NCBI RefSeq assembly: GCF_033568475.1
Contig: NW_027331831.1
Location: 8,370,001 to 8,434,000, forward strand
Reading direction: 5' to 3'
DNA length: 64,000 nucleotides
From: Henckelia pumila
Taxonomy: Eukaryota > Streptophyta > Magnoliopsida > Lamiales > Gesneriaceae
Each line of letters begins with the position of its first letter. Position 1 is the stretch's first letter. The translations under genes and the position numbers were made by a program. Under the pieces are notes generated by a model that was given only the letters and a program-made list of their open reading frames with translations, searched no databases and was not told where the DNA came from. This document shows positions 9,988 to 21,080 of the stretch, one piece after another.

Positions 9988-12717
9988 TGTAACACCCAGT
10001 ATTTTTAGTACGTAAATTCGCATGCATAATTAGGGATTTTATTTATTTAGAATTTTAGATTATGGGTTAAATAATTATGTGAAATTAATTGTGCATGTTT
10101 TAAGTTATTTTTAAGCATTTAACCCATAATTAGTGATTTTCATGATTTATGAAAATTTAATTATTTTATTGCGTAGACGGGACCGTGGACGGATGAGATA
10201 ACAACTTTCTACCCAAATTATTTTATGAGTCTTTTAGGAGCCCGAAAATATTATTTTGAGTTTTATTTCCTCAAAATTATCAGTATTTAATTTTATATAT
10301 TTTTAGAAGTCCGTTTTTATCCAAATTTAGCCAAAATATTGACTTTTAATTACCTTTAAAATTCCCTAAAATTAATATTTCGGGATTTTAATTAGTTATC
10401 AGATTTTTTTAACTTTTATTTGGAGTTTTAAGTTGTATATTATATATATATAACATCTTCTATTTAATTTAACTATCCTAAACCTTATTTTATTCTAATT
10501 ACCCTAAACCTACCCCAAAATCCTACGCTCAAAACTCCCAGCCGCCAACCCCACCTCTCCTTCATCTTCTTCAGTCGGTTTTAGCTCCAAGCCTCCATTG
10601 TTGAATGATTTTTCAAGCTCCAAGTTGGTTGTCATCGCCCCGTTGTCCCAGAATCGTCATCTACGCCTTCTTCTTTTCATTCTACGGTGCAAGACATGTT
10701 TCCTTCCTTTATTTCGCACATTTTCAGTAAGTATATTTGTATGTGTGTGTTTGCATCAGGAGAATTTTCGATCAAGTCTTGCACAAACATGGATTGAATT
10801 TTCGAACTTTTGTTTGTAAGCGCATGGTTTGCTTGGGTTTTTTTTTCATCATCTCACGTTTTTATTTTAGCATGGGCGTGTATGGCTGCTAGGCCAAGAT
10901 TCATTTATGTCCTAGGGTCGGACTTGGGCTAGTCGATCGATTAAGGTTGGAGAAGGGCTGGAACGAAACAAATCGAATTCTGTCATGGGTGGCTCACGCA
11001 GGTTCTGGGGCTGTGGGAGAATGCTTCGTTCTCCCTCCTCTGGGCATGGTTTTGGGTAAGGTTTATTGCATTGGAAACCCCTAGATGTTGGCTAAGTTTT
11101 GCAAGTGGTTTCACAATTTTTGGTGGTCGGAGCGAGTGGCACGATCGAAAACGCTGCCACTGCTCCTACCTGCGCGTGAATAGAGAATAGCCATGGTGTA
11201 GAGCTTCGTGTGAGGGCTGTAGGTAACGGTTTGGGCTGGTTCTTACCTTGTTGGAAACATCTTGAGGTGGGCTAGGTGTATGGGGTGGTGCTCTGACTAG
11301 GGGCGGCTGGAGCACGGCGGCAACAGCCATGGAAGGCTGCTGCGCGCAAGATCGAACAGAATTGGGAAAAGGAAGTAAGGGTTCGGGTTTATGGTTTTTA
11401 AGTTGGGTCCGGGTTGGGTCTTGAGTTCGGGTCGGGTCCAATAAGTCATGGGTCATGTCTAGTGGGTCCGGGTCTGGGTTAAGTTAGTCGGACTCGGGTA
11501 TTTTTATTTTTAAGTTATTATTTAGTTTAAGTGTTTAATTGGGCTTGATTAAGTAATTAAATTAAGTGGGCTATCCAGAAATATTTTATTGGGCTTGAAT
11601 TAATTATTTGGACTTAAATGTAAGTTAATGGGGTTAAGTTGAGTTATTGGGTCAGTCTCAGTGTTAATGGGCCATATTTTTAAGTAAATGGGCTTGAGTG
11701 TTTAGGGCCAGCAGTTCAGTACAATCCCATAAAAAAAAAATAGCATGTGTCCTGAATATATATTTAATTATTTTATGCATGGAAGTTATTTCAAGTACTT
11801 ATTATTTATTATGAAAATTAAATTAAATATATATGAAGTACACACTTTTTATTTAAGTACATGCATTCATGAAATAATTTTTATGGCATGATTTAATGTT
11901 AAGGTTGAGCCAGAAAATAATTTTATGTTGAAAGTTGAAGTAGTGTAACAATTTAAGGGGGACAAGTCCCCATATGTTAAGGGTAGTTTACTACCAGTAA
12001 GAGGTGATTCGTCACCGCCGCGTACGTTGGTTTTAAGAGACTGATCAGTCGAACCATTTAAGTTTAAGGTTACACTATGGATATGACCATGCGATGTTAG
12101 AAAAAGTTATGCTCAACATTGTTTATGTATGTATTATATGATTATAATTAAGATCAAGTTTAAGCAAGATTTTGAGTTATGATTCATGATTTTTAAGCAT
12201 GCTCATTCATGTATATGTTATGTATTAGTATTTCAGTGATTTAAATTATTTTAAATCTTTGTTATGTTAGCATGTTGGGCCTCTAGGCTCACTACACTTA
12301 TATGGTGCAGGTGAGTATGTAGAGGATGATGTAGTGCCTACCGGCGGTGAGGACGTATGAGCAGACATGCAGTGATCCCCCGCGGCCATTGTCTGAGTCA
12401 TCATGAATATTTCAAGAATTTTAAAATCTGTTTCTTATTTATTACTTTTAGGCCTTTTCAGTGGTGAATTTTAGTATTATTTTTATTAAATAATTTTATT
12501 GCATGCAAATTTCTAAGTTGATTGTTTTGACGGTCTTTTTAGTAAGTTTGACTCAGATGTTCAAGTAAGAAATGTTGCATTTTATTTATGTTATTTTTAA
12601 ATCTGTTTATTTTGTGCATATATGTATGGGCATGTATGTACATGTATTTTACTTAGTATTATAAAAAAAAAAAAAAATAATTCCGCATACGTTATTTTAG
12701 AATATTTGGTCGTTTCA
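9988..12717 (+). repeat. 3' LTR of the gypsy element (2730 bp)
   Basis: This is the partner of 2425-5139. It differs by scattered substitutions and small indels; for example, near 11066 it carries a short extra segment absent from the 5' LTR. It ends CGTTTCA at 12717 and is followed by the ATAAA duplication. Confidence 0.95.
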
Positions 12718-13066
12718 ATAAATGTCACAATCAAACAAATCATATAAAATTTTGATGTTAACTATTATATTTTGGATAAAAAATCACATTTTCAAATAAT
12801 ATGAATAATATAAATAAATATTTAACCATAAAATAATAATAATGTAAGATATTAAAAAAAACATCAAATACTATTTTAAATTTTTTAAAAAATATTATTT
12901 AAAAATAAGTGTTTTTATACCCATAATTCAAAAAATATATATAAAAATTATTTTTTTAAAAAAACTAGCAGGACGCTCCGCCTTAACCCATGACCCGTCT
13001 CCAAACGAGCCAGTAAAATCATAACCCAACCCGTTAGTTTTTCATGGTGGGACGGGTTGGCCCGAC

Positions 13067-15220
13067 TGTTAGAGTAGGTGCCCGTCGAGCCAATGTGTTG
13101 GCCGATGGTCCTTGAGAAAACTCTTGTACGCCAATTTTTATTTTAATAATATTTGACATTATTTAATTTGATAAATCTTTATCTGTATACTCATGCAAGC
13201 TGCATAGATAAAGCCCTTGAATATACAAATAGTAGAAAGAATATGAGATGGTCATATGATGACTATCATGAAACTCATATTTGGAATACTGTATATTATA
13301 AACTATTCCTAGTCGATTCAGCCGCCATAAAAAAGGATAAAGGCCGCTCGAGCTTGAGACTAGTATTTGCGATGTGTGTACCATGTTTCATTGGTAGGGG
13401 ACATGGAGATGTCCAAACATGCAAATAGGTGCTCCTTGTAGAGTGCACTGAACAACCCTCCCTAAAGAACTTTCCAAGTGGTTCTCACTTATCGAGTGGA
13501 GAAGTCCTAGTTTATGGTTGTACACCATTAGTCCTTATGACCCGGAACAACATGGAGACTCTATATGCTAGTGCTTCACTTTGACTTGTTTACCGACTCA
13601 TCTGGGGTCATCAGGTGGCAATGTTGGGTGTTGTGAAGAAACATATAGGAGTCAATGCATTGTAGTCGGGGATTCACCGCTTACCTACGGGTATGGATAT
13701 CCTATGTAATCTCATGCATACGTAGCTTGAAATCTCTGATCAGAGTAGGTGGTACTTAAGAAAGGGGTTTCTTGAATTACACCTTCGATGCAACTACGGC
13801 ATGACACATAGTTATCGATTCAATGACAACTCTCAATAAACCAATGGTTGTCGAATCGGTCGGGATATATGAGTTGAAGGGACCGTACTGTACTTTAACC
13901 ATAATTGATTGGTTCTTGCAGGCACTATCATTTGATACCTAGGGAGTCATGTAAGCGATGCTACTAGACGTTTCACATGACTGGTTGGGTACTATTAGAC
14001 TTGAGTTTTCTGACGTTCTTATTATCAATGAGTTGATTAATAAGAATGGAGCTATATAGGGTATGCTCATATAAAGGACTTGTTGATCCCGAATCACATG
14101 GAGATGTGAACCCACTGCTAGTGGTATCAGTGAACCATTGAGGGTCACATAAGTACTAGCTTTCTAGATCCCGTTGAGATTAAAATTAGTTCAATGTGTT
14201 GAACAACTTATAAAGGAGTTTATAAGTAAAATAAATTATAAGTTTGACTTTTAAATTGAAGAATGAATTGAATAAGTAACTTTTAATTTGTGAATGTGTT
14301 CCAAGATTAAAAGTTGACTTAAAATAATTAGTTTATGAAAATGGTGATTTTCTAAACTATTATTTTGAACTTAGTTAATTAATTCAAGTGTTGAATTAAT
14401 TTAACACTAGTATACATTTTAATGTACAAATAATTAAATTAATTTAAGTGTTGAATTAATTAAACACTATTGAGTCTTGTAGAGCTAAAATAAAATAGTG
14501 TTATATAATTATTGTTACTAGTGTACTTGAATGAGTTCAAGTTGAATTTAATTAATTGATTAAACTTAAATGGAGTTAGGTTTAATAATTAATTAAAATA
14601 AGTTCAAAATGCCATTTGAATATATATATATATATACACGTTAATATATATATATATATATGGAATGTGAAGGGTTAAAGCTTTGAGTGCAATTTTCCAT
14701 GCATGCTTTGAACTTTTCCATGCATGACTTAATTGTACTCATTTAATCCCTCATCTTTAATATATTATTTGAATAATATATACACACACACATTCCATTC
14801 CATTTTTTGTAGTGAGTGGTGGCCGAACACCATATACAAAATTCTCCAAGTTTTTTCTTTCAATTTTTGTGGAAGAAGAAAAGAAAAATCTCAATGCAAA
14901 ATTCGCTAAATATTCTAGTGCATATTTAGAGCGGATCTAGATCGTCTCGTCGTGGACCTAATTAGAAGGCTTGAAGTGTTGAATCCATTTTGAGCAAAGT
15001 GTGCTCTTGGAAGCTTGTAGATAGTGTCTACCATTTCAAGAGCCTAGTTGTTTATCAACTTGGTTGGAGCCATAAATCAATCTTTGAGATTGATAGGTAA
15101 AACTTCTAAACACCTTATGGTTGTTTGATTTTGAATGCTACACAAGTGCTCGGATCTCTTATCTTAAAAATTTTAATATTTACACTGCGTTTTCGGGCAC
15201 GAGTTAACCGATCTCCTACA
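13067..15220. mobile_element. Solo LTR (2154 bp), TSD CCGAC
   Basis: It begins TGTTAGAGTAGG and ends ATCTCCTACA (TG...CA rule). CCGAC is duplicated at 13062-13066 and 15221-15225. It has no gag-pol and no internal primer site, so it is a recombined solo LTR. It has (TA)n runs near 14625-14662. The family is likely a long-LTR plant Ty1/copia or Ty3/gypsy lineage; I cannot name it. Confidence 0.85.
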
Positions 15221-15256
15221 CCGACGGACCTGACCCGTTTTGACGACTAAGGATAA

Positions 15257-15830
15257 ACACGCCGCCAACGCCTTGGCGACGCAAGAACGCGTCACCGTGC
15301 TGCGTCGCGGCTACATTGTTGGCAAATTTCAATATTACATTTGGTGGCGCGTTGTGTGCAACGTCACGAAAGGCGTGGGCATTTGGTGACGGCTCATAGG
15401 GACATCGCCAAATGTATTTTATTTGGCGACGTCTTCCACGCGTCGCGAAACGTATTTTTAATTTTTTAGAGTGTTATTTGTGGTTATTTTTTTTAATTAT
15501 TTGGCAACGCAACTCTTTTGTCGCAAAAATATTAAACATTTGACTACATTTTAAAGGCGTCGCAGAAAGTTACTTATATATTTTTTATTTTCCTGCATCA
15601 ATGTTTTTTAGCTTATTAAATATGAATCTCAAATAAAATAATTGAATATAATCAAATTCAATAGATGTGCAATTTACTTATATTATAATAAGTCAAATGC
15701 TTTTGACAAAGATACACAATTAGTCGAATGTTGTAAAAAAAAAAAACATAACTTGCCAAACACTAACAAGATAAAGTTGTAAAAAAAACTACATAGTCGT
15801 TTCGGGAGGCAAGGGAAATGCTGGAGGAGA
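15257..15830 (-). repeat. CACTA-like subterminal region with GGCGACG repeats
   Basis: Between 15260 and 15560 the word TTGGCGACG and variants (GGCGTCGC, GACATCGCCAAA, GGCGACGTC) recur in both orientations, as in the subterminal repeats of plant En/Spm transposons. It lies just downstream of the transposase fragment on the minus strand. No CACTA terminus was found, so the element is truncated or decayed. Confidence 0.45.
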
Positions 15831-16169
15831 TCAAGTCGAAGATGCTGGTGGAGGCTGGAAAGAGAAACCAGGAATGACCTGTTGAAGTTGTTGCAATATT
15901 GCATCAAATTTTTGTTCATGATCACTATTAATAGTCTTTTGTTGCTCATCTATAGTATGTTGTTGCTCGTCGGTCATTTGTTGCATACTCATAATTTTTC
16001 CACTACCACCTACCACAGATAGTTTAGGTAATGGACCTAAGCCCTTAACGTAGCGAGACCGTGAGCCTAAAAATTGCGTCATGATATTGACATCTTTGGG
16101 CTGATGCACATTACCAACAATAGAGGCGGACACTTTCTCTTCTAGCTGAGTCGATCGAAGTTTCACCAT
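15831..16169 (-). pseudogene. CACTA (En/Spm) transposase_24-like C-terminal fragment
   Basis: The 112-residue frame has the features of the plant En/Spm 'transposase_24' C-terminus: LGSRSRYVKGLGPLPK, then a Q/E-rich heptad stretch (MQQMTDEQQHTIDEQQKTI) that looks coiled-coil, and a hydrophobic PPP tail. Upstream exons of such genes are not seen; the frame further right (16163-16414) has no recognisable domain. The neighbouring GGCGACG repeats support a CACTA origin. Confidence 0.55.
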
Positions 16170-16720
16170 TTCAGCCTTAAAGAAAAGGAAATATTAATAT
16201 ATAAAATAAAATATAATTGTGGATAAACAAGAAAGTAGAATAAACACCATACAAGCAAAATGAAAATAACAAAAGCAAGAGCTGAGTCATAAAGGCGATA
16301 AACATCAGAATTCAAACACCATAAAACACCACGTACAAACTTCCGAAAGTTATTTTTTACTTGAAAAACAGGGAAGGTTTGTGAATCTGACTTTTCTGGT
16401 CGTGTTTTCCTCAACTGGAAGCTTTAGGATGAAAGGATTCATTTGGGCTATTTTGGAACAAGTGTTTTAAGTTTCTACTGGGAAGTTATTTGCACTTTCT
16501 TTCGAGTAAAATAACTATATTAAGAGCAAAGGGTTCAACAGACTAAATGTATGATGCATTTCTTTCATTTCAACTTTACACATGCATCATCTTGGACGCT
16601 ACAGGTCACGTCGCACTATCTTGGACATGTACTACTGGTCACAGAACAATATAATACCTCCCATTCTCATCAAATTTTCAACACCTTAATTTCTTACAAA
16701 AGATACAAAACACACGTGAA

Positions 16721-17722
16721 ATGTATGTGAACTGTAAGAGCTTTCTAGAAGCTCTTTCAAACACTACTCTAATACTTTATGTCATTTCCACAATGGGGAC
16801 AATGATGAAATCCAACTACAACATACAGGTAAAATATATTTTGTTTATTTATTGTACTTGGTTTTAATTTGGTTTTGATTTCTCTCCAATTGAATCAGAT
16901 GATATTTGAATTGAATTTTTTCTATCGTTAACTCCAATCCTTTAATCCAAATTAAAATCCATATGATTCATATTGTTTTAATAAGTTTGACAAAATGTTT
17001 GATAAGATTCTTGTCAAGCAGATTTGAGATAAGAAATTTCTTTAATATCCCATAAATGTTTGTTTTGCTTGGAGTATTATTATTTATTATAGAATTTAAA
17101 GGTAATTAAGTTTACACTTTCTCTTCTCAACATGATCATGGGTTCAAAAATTAATTTCACATGGTGTTGTAAAATATGATGTGTGCATATGGCATAAATT
17201 AAAAAAAACATAACATATATAAAATTGAAATTACTCTAATTTTATTATATTTTATATAAAAAGTTTTTTTATATAATTATAAAACTATATTTTAAATAAA
17301 AATTAAATTTACGTGCAGAGCGTGTACATATCTTTACTTGTTATAATTAATGTGGGGCATATTTGGAATTGTTTTTGTTTTTTTAAAGATGGAATTGTTA
17401 TTTTTTAACAATACTTCCAACTAAATATTTCTGTCATGCATTCTAAAAATAATAATAATTAATCCAATACTGAAATATGTGTTCATTATTGGAAAACTCG
17501 AGAGAATTAAGCTCATGATTTTGAATTTTCTCATAGTTTCGCTTACTGCTGCATGCATTTATTATAATCTTGCAGGAAAACAATGGCGGAAATGGGATAC
17601 CATTAGAGCAAACAGCGCAGCAGATTGATCAAGAGCTCGCAAATGCAACGAGAGAAGAGGAATCAGTACTTGAACATGATAATATTAATTCTACTGCTTC
17701 AAACTGCGACTCATTTAATTAG
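16721..17722 (+). CDS. Unrecognised two-exon open frame (84 aa)
   Basis: Exon 16721-16828 (ATG, 36 codons) ends CAG|GTAAAA, and exon 17576-17722 (49 codons with TAG) follows TTGCAG. Both are phase 0, so the join is in frame. The product has a hydrophobic middle (LILYVISTMGTMM) and an acidic, Q/E-rich tail (QQIDQELANATREEESVLEH). I do not recognise a family. It could be a truncated gene remnant or chance; the well-formed acceptor and coding-like base use in exon 2 are the only support. Confidence 0.22.
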
Positions 17723-18233
17723 CATGAATATGAAATTAGAAACCTAAAAAAGTAAGTAATTCATGATAACTATTTGTTATGCTACTTAAATAACACGGAA
17801 GTCGATGACATATTGTAGGATCGAGTACTGTTTGTCGATTTGCAAAAATGTATCTTAGGTGCTAACGCAAGTTCATCTAGCTCAAATCTTTTAAACCGCG
17901 CAACATCTCAAGCGTCATGATTGCTCTTCCAACAAGGACAATTATTACACTACAACACATATATAAAATATTAGCGATTAATTTACTTGTAAGAAATATA
18001 TGGACACAAATTGAGTCAAGAAATAATTGGTGTAACACATAATGTAACACCAATTAATTTTGTAACAGAAGATTTTTTTCTTGATTGATTACCCATCTAC
18101 GTTTCACTTCTTTTAGTTGATTTTATTTATTTATTTATTATTTAATTAAATTTTTTAATAAATTATAATTAATTAACCACGAAATCACGATGATATTTAA
18201 TTAATATGGAAATCAATTACATATATATTAAAT

Positions 18234-18425
18234 GAGCAATGCTAGATGTACAACCAAATTTGTACATCAATTTGTACAACACAAAAAATTCAATACAAAA
18301 AATCCATTTATCAAAATCTCATGATAAATTGAATATAAAATATCACGATATAATAGCAAAATCTCACGATATATTTGTTGTAAATATCGATGTACACGAT
18401 ATTTGTTGTACCTCTAGCATTATTC
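18234..18425. mobile_element. MITE, 192 bp, 10-bp TSD
   Basis: Terminal inverted repeats read GAGCAATGCTAGATGTACAA on the left and, on the minus strand, GAATAATGCTAGAGGTACAA. TATATTAAAT is duplicated at 18224-18233 and 18426-18435. A 9-10 bp duplication suggests a Mutator-type mobilising transposase. Confidence 0.75.
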
Positions 18426-18575
18426 TATATTAAATACTAGCAACTATTCTTAGAACAAAAATTATTGATGCAAATTATTTATCAAGGTGAGTTGTAAAAA
18501 GACATAAGAAGCCTAAAAAAATATTGAAAATGTCAATAGAGCTGCAAAACAAGTAAAACTAAAACTATATTTAAA

Positions 18576-18697
18576 GAGTTTTGCTAGGTTGTCCATCAAC
18601 CGTGCCAACCTCTGTGTCCACCATATACAATAGTTGAGTGTTTTATACATGATGGACAAAGAGATTGACACAATTGATAGACAGCATAACAAAACTA
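18576..18697. mobile_element. Foldback MITE, 122 bp, 9-bp TSD
   Basis: The two arms of nearly 50 bp are imperfect inverted copies: the left starts GAGTTTTGCTAGGTTGTCC, the right on the minus strand TAGTTTTGTTATGCTGTCT. ATATTTAAA flanks both ends (18567-18575, 18698-18706). Almost the whole element is a hairpin. Confidence 0.7.
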
Positions 18698-19613
18698 ATA
18701 TTTAAAACCTCTTATAAGTCTTGAAAATTAAATGTCAATATAGCGCATAAAACAAGGAACGAGGAGGGTGTATCTGAACAAATTATAATTGAAAGTGAGA
18801 TTTTAATAACTTAAAACGTGATAGGACCAATGACATATATTAAATATTAACAATCAATCTACGTAGAATAAAATGACTCAAAATAATTACACATATAATG
18901 TAGCAAAAAAATATTCGTATTCGAGAGATTGCTTTTGCAAAATCTGAAGTATCAATGATTACCAATACGATTTCAGTCACGATGAGTTGTTCCTACGTCA
19001 CAAAGCAAAGTCAAAGGCGTCGAGAGGGTTCTCGATAAAGTCATTCTGATGCACAAGTCAGTGATTACTCAAATAATAATAATCGAGAGCAGAACGTTAT
19101 TGTGCTAAAAAGAATATGTACCTTAAGAATGAGGAGATTAATTTGAACTATTTATAGATATTGTAAGAGTTTTGTGAGCTTGAACTTCTTATGGGGTTGT
19201 TGTACATTTTTGGGCCTCATTAAAGAGATCTAAATAATAATTAAATATGCTTAGACCCCAAAACAAATATTTGAACTAGACCTTATAATTGCGTTTGGAT
19301 CCAGTAGATTGTGTAGTCATAACCCATCACCATCCAACTAAGTTATAAAAATAACATTCGAAACATCAGATAAGTCTTGAAAATGTCAATTAATTAAAAC
19401 AAGGACATTTTCTAAAAAAAAGAGATAATACGTATCTAAAAATTCTAAAACAAAAAATTTATAATAGCTAGTATATAATATAATATAATATAATATATTA
19501 TATTACTTCAAAAAATATAATAATTACTATATTATATATCGTAACTCTTATATATTATTATGATTACGTACGATTGCTATACTGTACTATACACTATACT
19601 TTTACCAGTAACT

Positions 19614-19615
<2 letters not shown>

Positions 19616-19645
<30 letters not shown>

Positions 19646-19651
19646 TGTATG
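19616..19651. repeat. (TATG)n microsatellite
   Basis: Nine tandem TATG units with no interruption. Confidence 0.95.
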
Positions 19652-19769
19652 AAATTTTGATTATACGGTGAACATTTATGTGAACACCGTTAAGTTGATG
19701 TTTTTTACATCAATAAGTGCATGATATATCAGTCGGTTTATAGTGGATGTTCATTAGATCAAAATTCTA
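19652..19769. mobile_element. Short hairpin MITE-like inverted repeat
   Basis: The left arm AAATTTTGATTATACGGTGA is mirrored by the right arm AATTTTGATCTAATGAACAT on the minus strand. It directly abuts the TATG microsatellite. No clear target duplication was found. Confidence 0.4.
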
Positions 19770-20930
19770 AAAAACCCATGTATAAATAAAATATAACATT
19801 TTAAAAAAGCTCCAAAATATTAATAGAAATTAAGAGCAATTGTGGAACATGATAAATTATATAAATGTCGAATTATAATTTTAACTCGTTAACAAAAAAA
19901 TAGAAACAAAAACAAACATCTCAATATTGATTATAGTTTTTTGTTAAGAAACATACAAAAGTTGAAGCATAATTTAGTATTCACAAAACCCTAAACACTT
20001 TCACCCAATCCAAAACGTATTTTCTAGCACCAAGTGCAACAGAGGATTTTATGCGGTGTTATTTGGAAAATTTTGATTTTCGTAAAAAGTAAACTTAAAT
20101 TTGCATTCAATCTATGTCAGGTAAAAATATGTCTGCTCTCCCTATTACAAAAAAAAAAATATTTTTGTACTCTCTGACCCCATATGTTTGTTAACCGATA
20201 TGGAAAGACGTATAAAACATTAAAAATATGATATTTGAGAATACTGGTTTAGATCTGATATAAAAAAAAATTAGTATAAATTTGAAAAATATCATTAATA
20301 TCAACACTTGCAAGTTGCAATACATCTTTATGCACTCAAACATCACTTATTAGTATCAGATCACAAATAATTTGCATTCAAATATAATATACTAACACTA
20401 TATTTTTAATGTTTTGTACCAATTTTTATATGAAAAAGAACAAATATATCATTAATGTGAATACTTGCTATACATATTGAATACTAAAAAAATCATATAT
20501 TAATATCAGATTTAAAACAATTTGTACGCAACTATCATATATTAATACAATATTTCAATGTTTTGCAATGATTGTCAACCCAAAAAAAAAAAAAACGACC
20601 GAGATAGTGAGAAACATTTTTCGTGGATCATAGATTACAACCATATATTTTTCCTGACAATTATGATTACAAAGTTAAAATTAGATTTACTATTTAAGAT
20701 TTAAAATGAATTTACCTTTTTATTTAATTCATATATAATCATAATAATATAATATAAAAGTCTATTGACCAAATTATTTTTAAAAAAATAAATTTTCCAA
20801 GCACGTGTATTAATTATAATTCACCTTTTATTATTTATTACAGATTATAGATTTTTATGTTTTCGTATTTATAATAGCTCTTTTCTGCTTTATAATAAAA
20901 TATTTTAAATTTCATTTTTGCAGAAAGATG
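19770..20930. other. A/T-rich intergenic, no gene seen
   Basis: No coding frame is apparent. A loose inverted repeat (AAAACATTAAAAATATGAT near 20216 and ATATTTTTAATGTTTTGTAC near 20401) may be one more decayed MITE. Confidence 0.4.
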
Positions 20931-20934
20931 GACC

Positions 20935-20944
20935 CATATAAAAT
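20935..20944 (+). promoter_or_regulatory. TATA-like box upstream of the ERMP1-like gene
   Basis: CATATAAAAT lies about 140 bp before the start codon at 21081, a plausible core-promoter position. This rests on motif and position only. Confidence 0.3.
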
Positions 20945-21080
20945 AAGAGTTTAGAAGTCGAAGCAACAAAAAAGTCCGAACGGTTCCCTCTTTAACTAGA
21001 AAACACCGCCACAAATTGGTTCCTGTGCTGGAGCAAACCAAGAAACAAACTCTCATTTTGTAGCTCCGGAATCGAAGACA

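Larger units (their letters stand above)
2425..12717 (+). mobile_element. Full-length Ty3/gypsy LTR retrotransposon, Tekay/Del-like chromovirus, coding-dead
   Basis: The element has two long LTRs that begin TGTAAC and end TTTCA, a tRNA-Met type primer site, gag-pol in the order GAG-PR-RT-RH-INT, a C-terminal chromodomain-like tail and a polypurine tract. Perfect 5-bp target duplications ATAAA sit at 2420-2424 and 12718-12722. INT after RT/RH places it in Ty3/gypsy. The C-terminal 'VQW..H..EEATWE' motif and the 2.7-kb LTRs fit the Tekay/Del chromoviruses. The coding region has at least four frameshifts, one nonsense codon and a protease active-site substitution, so this copy cannot make its proteins. 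The LTRs are very similar by eye, which suggests a fairly young insertion. It sits inside the small DNA element at 2190-15247. Confidence 0.95.
2190..15247. mobile_element. hAT-like nonautonomous DNA element, split by two later insertions
   Basis: The left end carries AGCTGTCAAGATGG from 2202. The right end, read on the minus strand from 15247, starts GTCGTCAAAACGGG, so the termini form an imperfect inverted repeat rich in GACCCG/CGGGTC words. The 9-mer TAAGGATAA lies directly outside both ends (2181-2189 and 15248-15256), which fits an 8-9 bp target-site duplication. The body is the sum of 2190-2424, about 12723-13066 and 15226-15247, roughly 600 bp, with an A/T-rich middle. It encodes nothing visible. 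The left terminus is about 10 bp longer than the right, so the exact ends and the superfamily (hAT versus Mutator-like) are uncertain. Confidence 0.45.
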
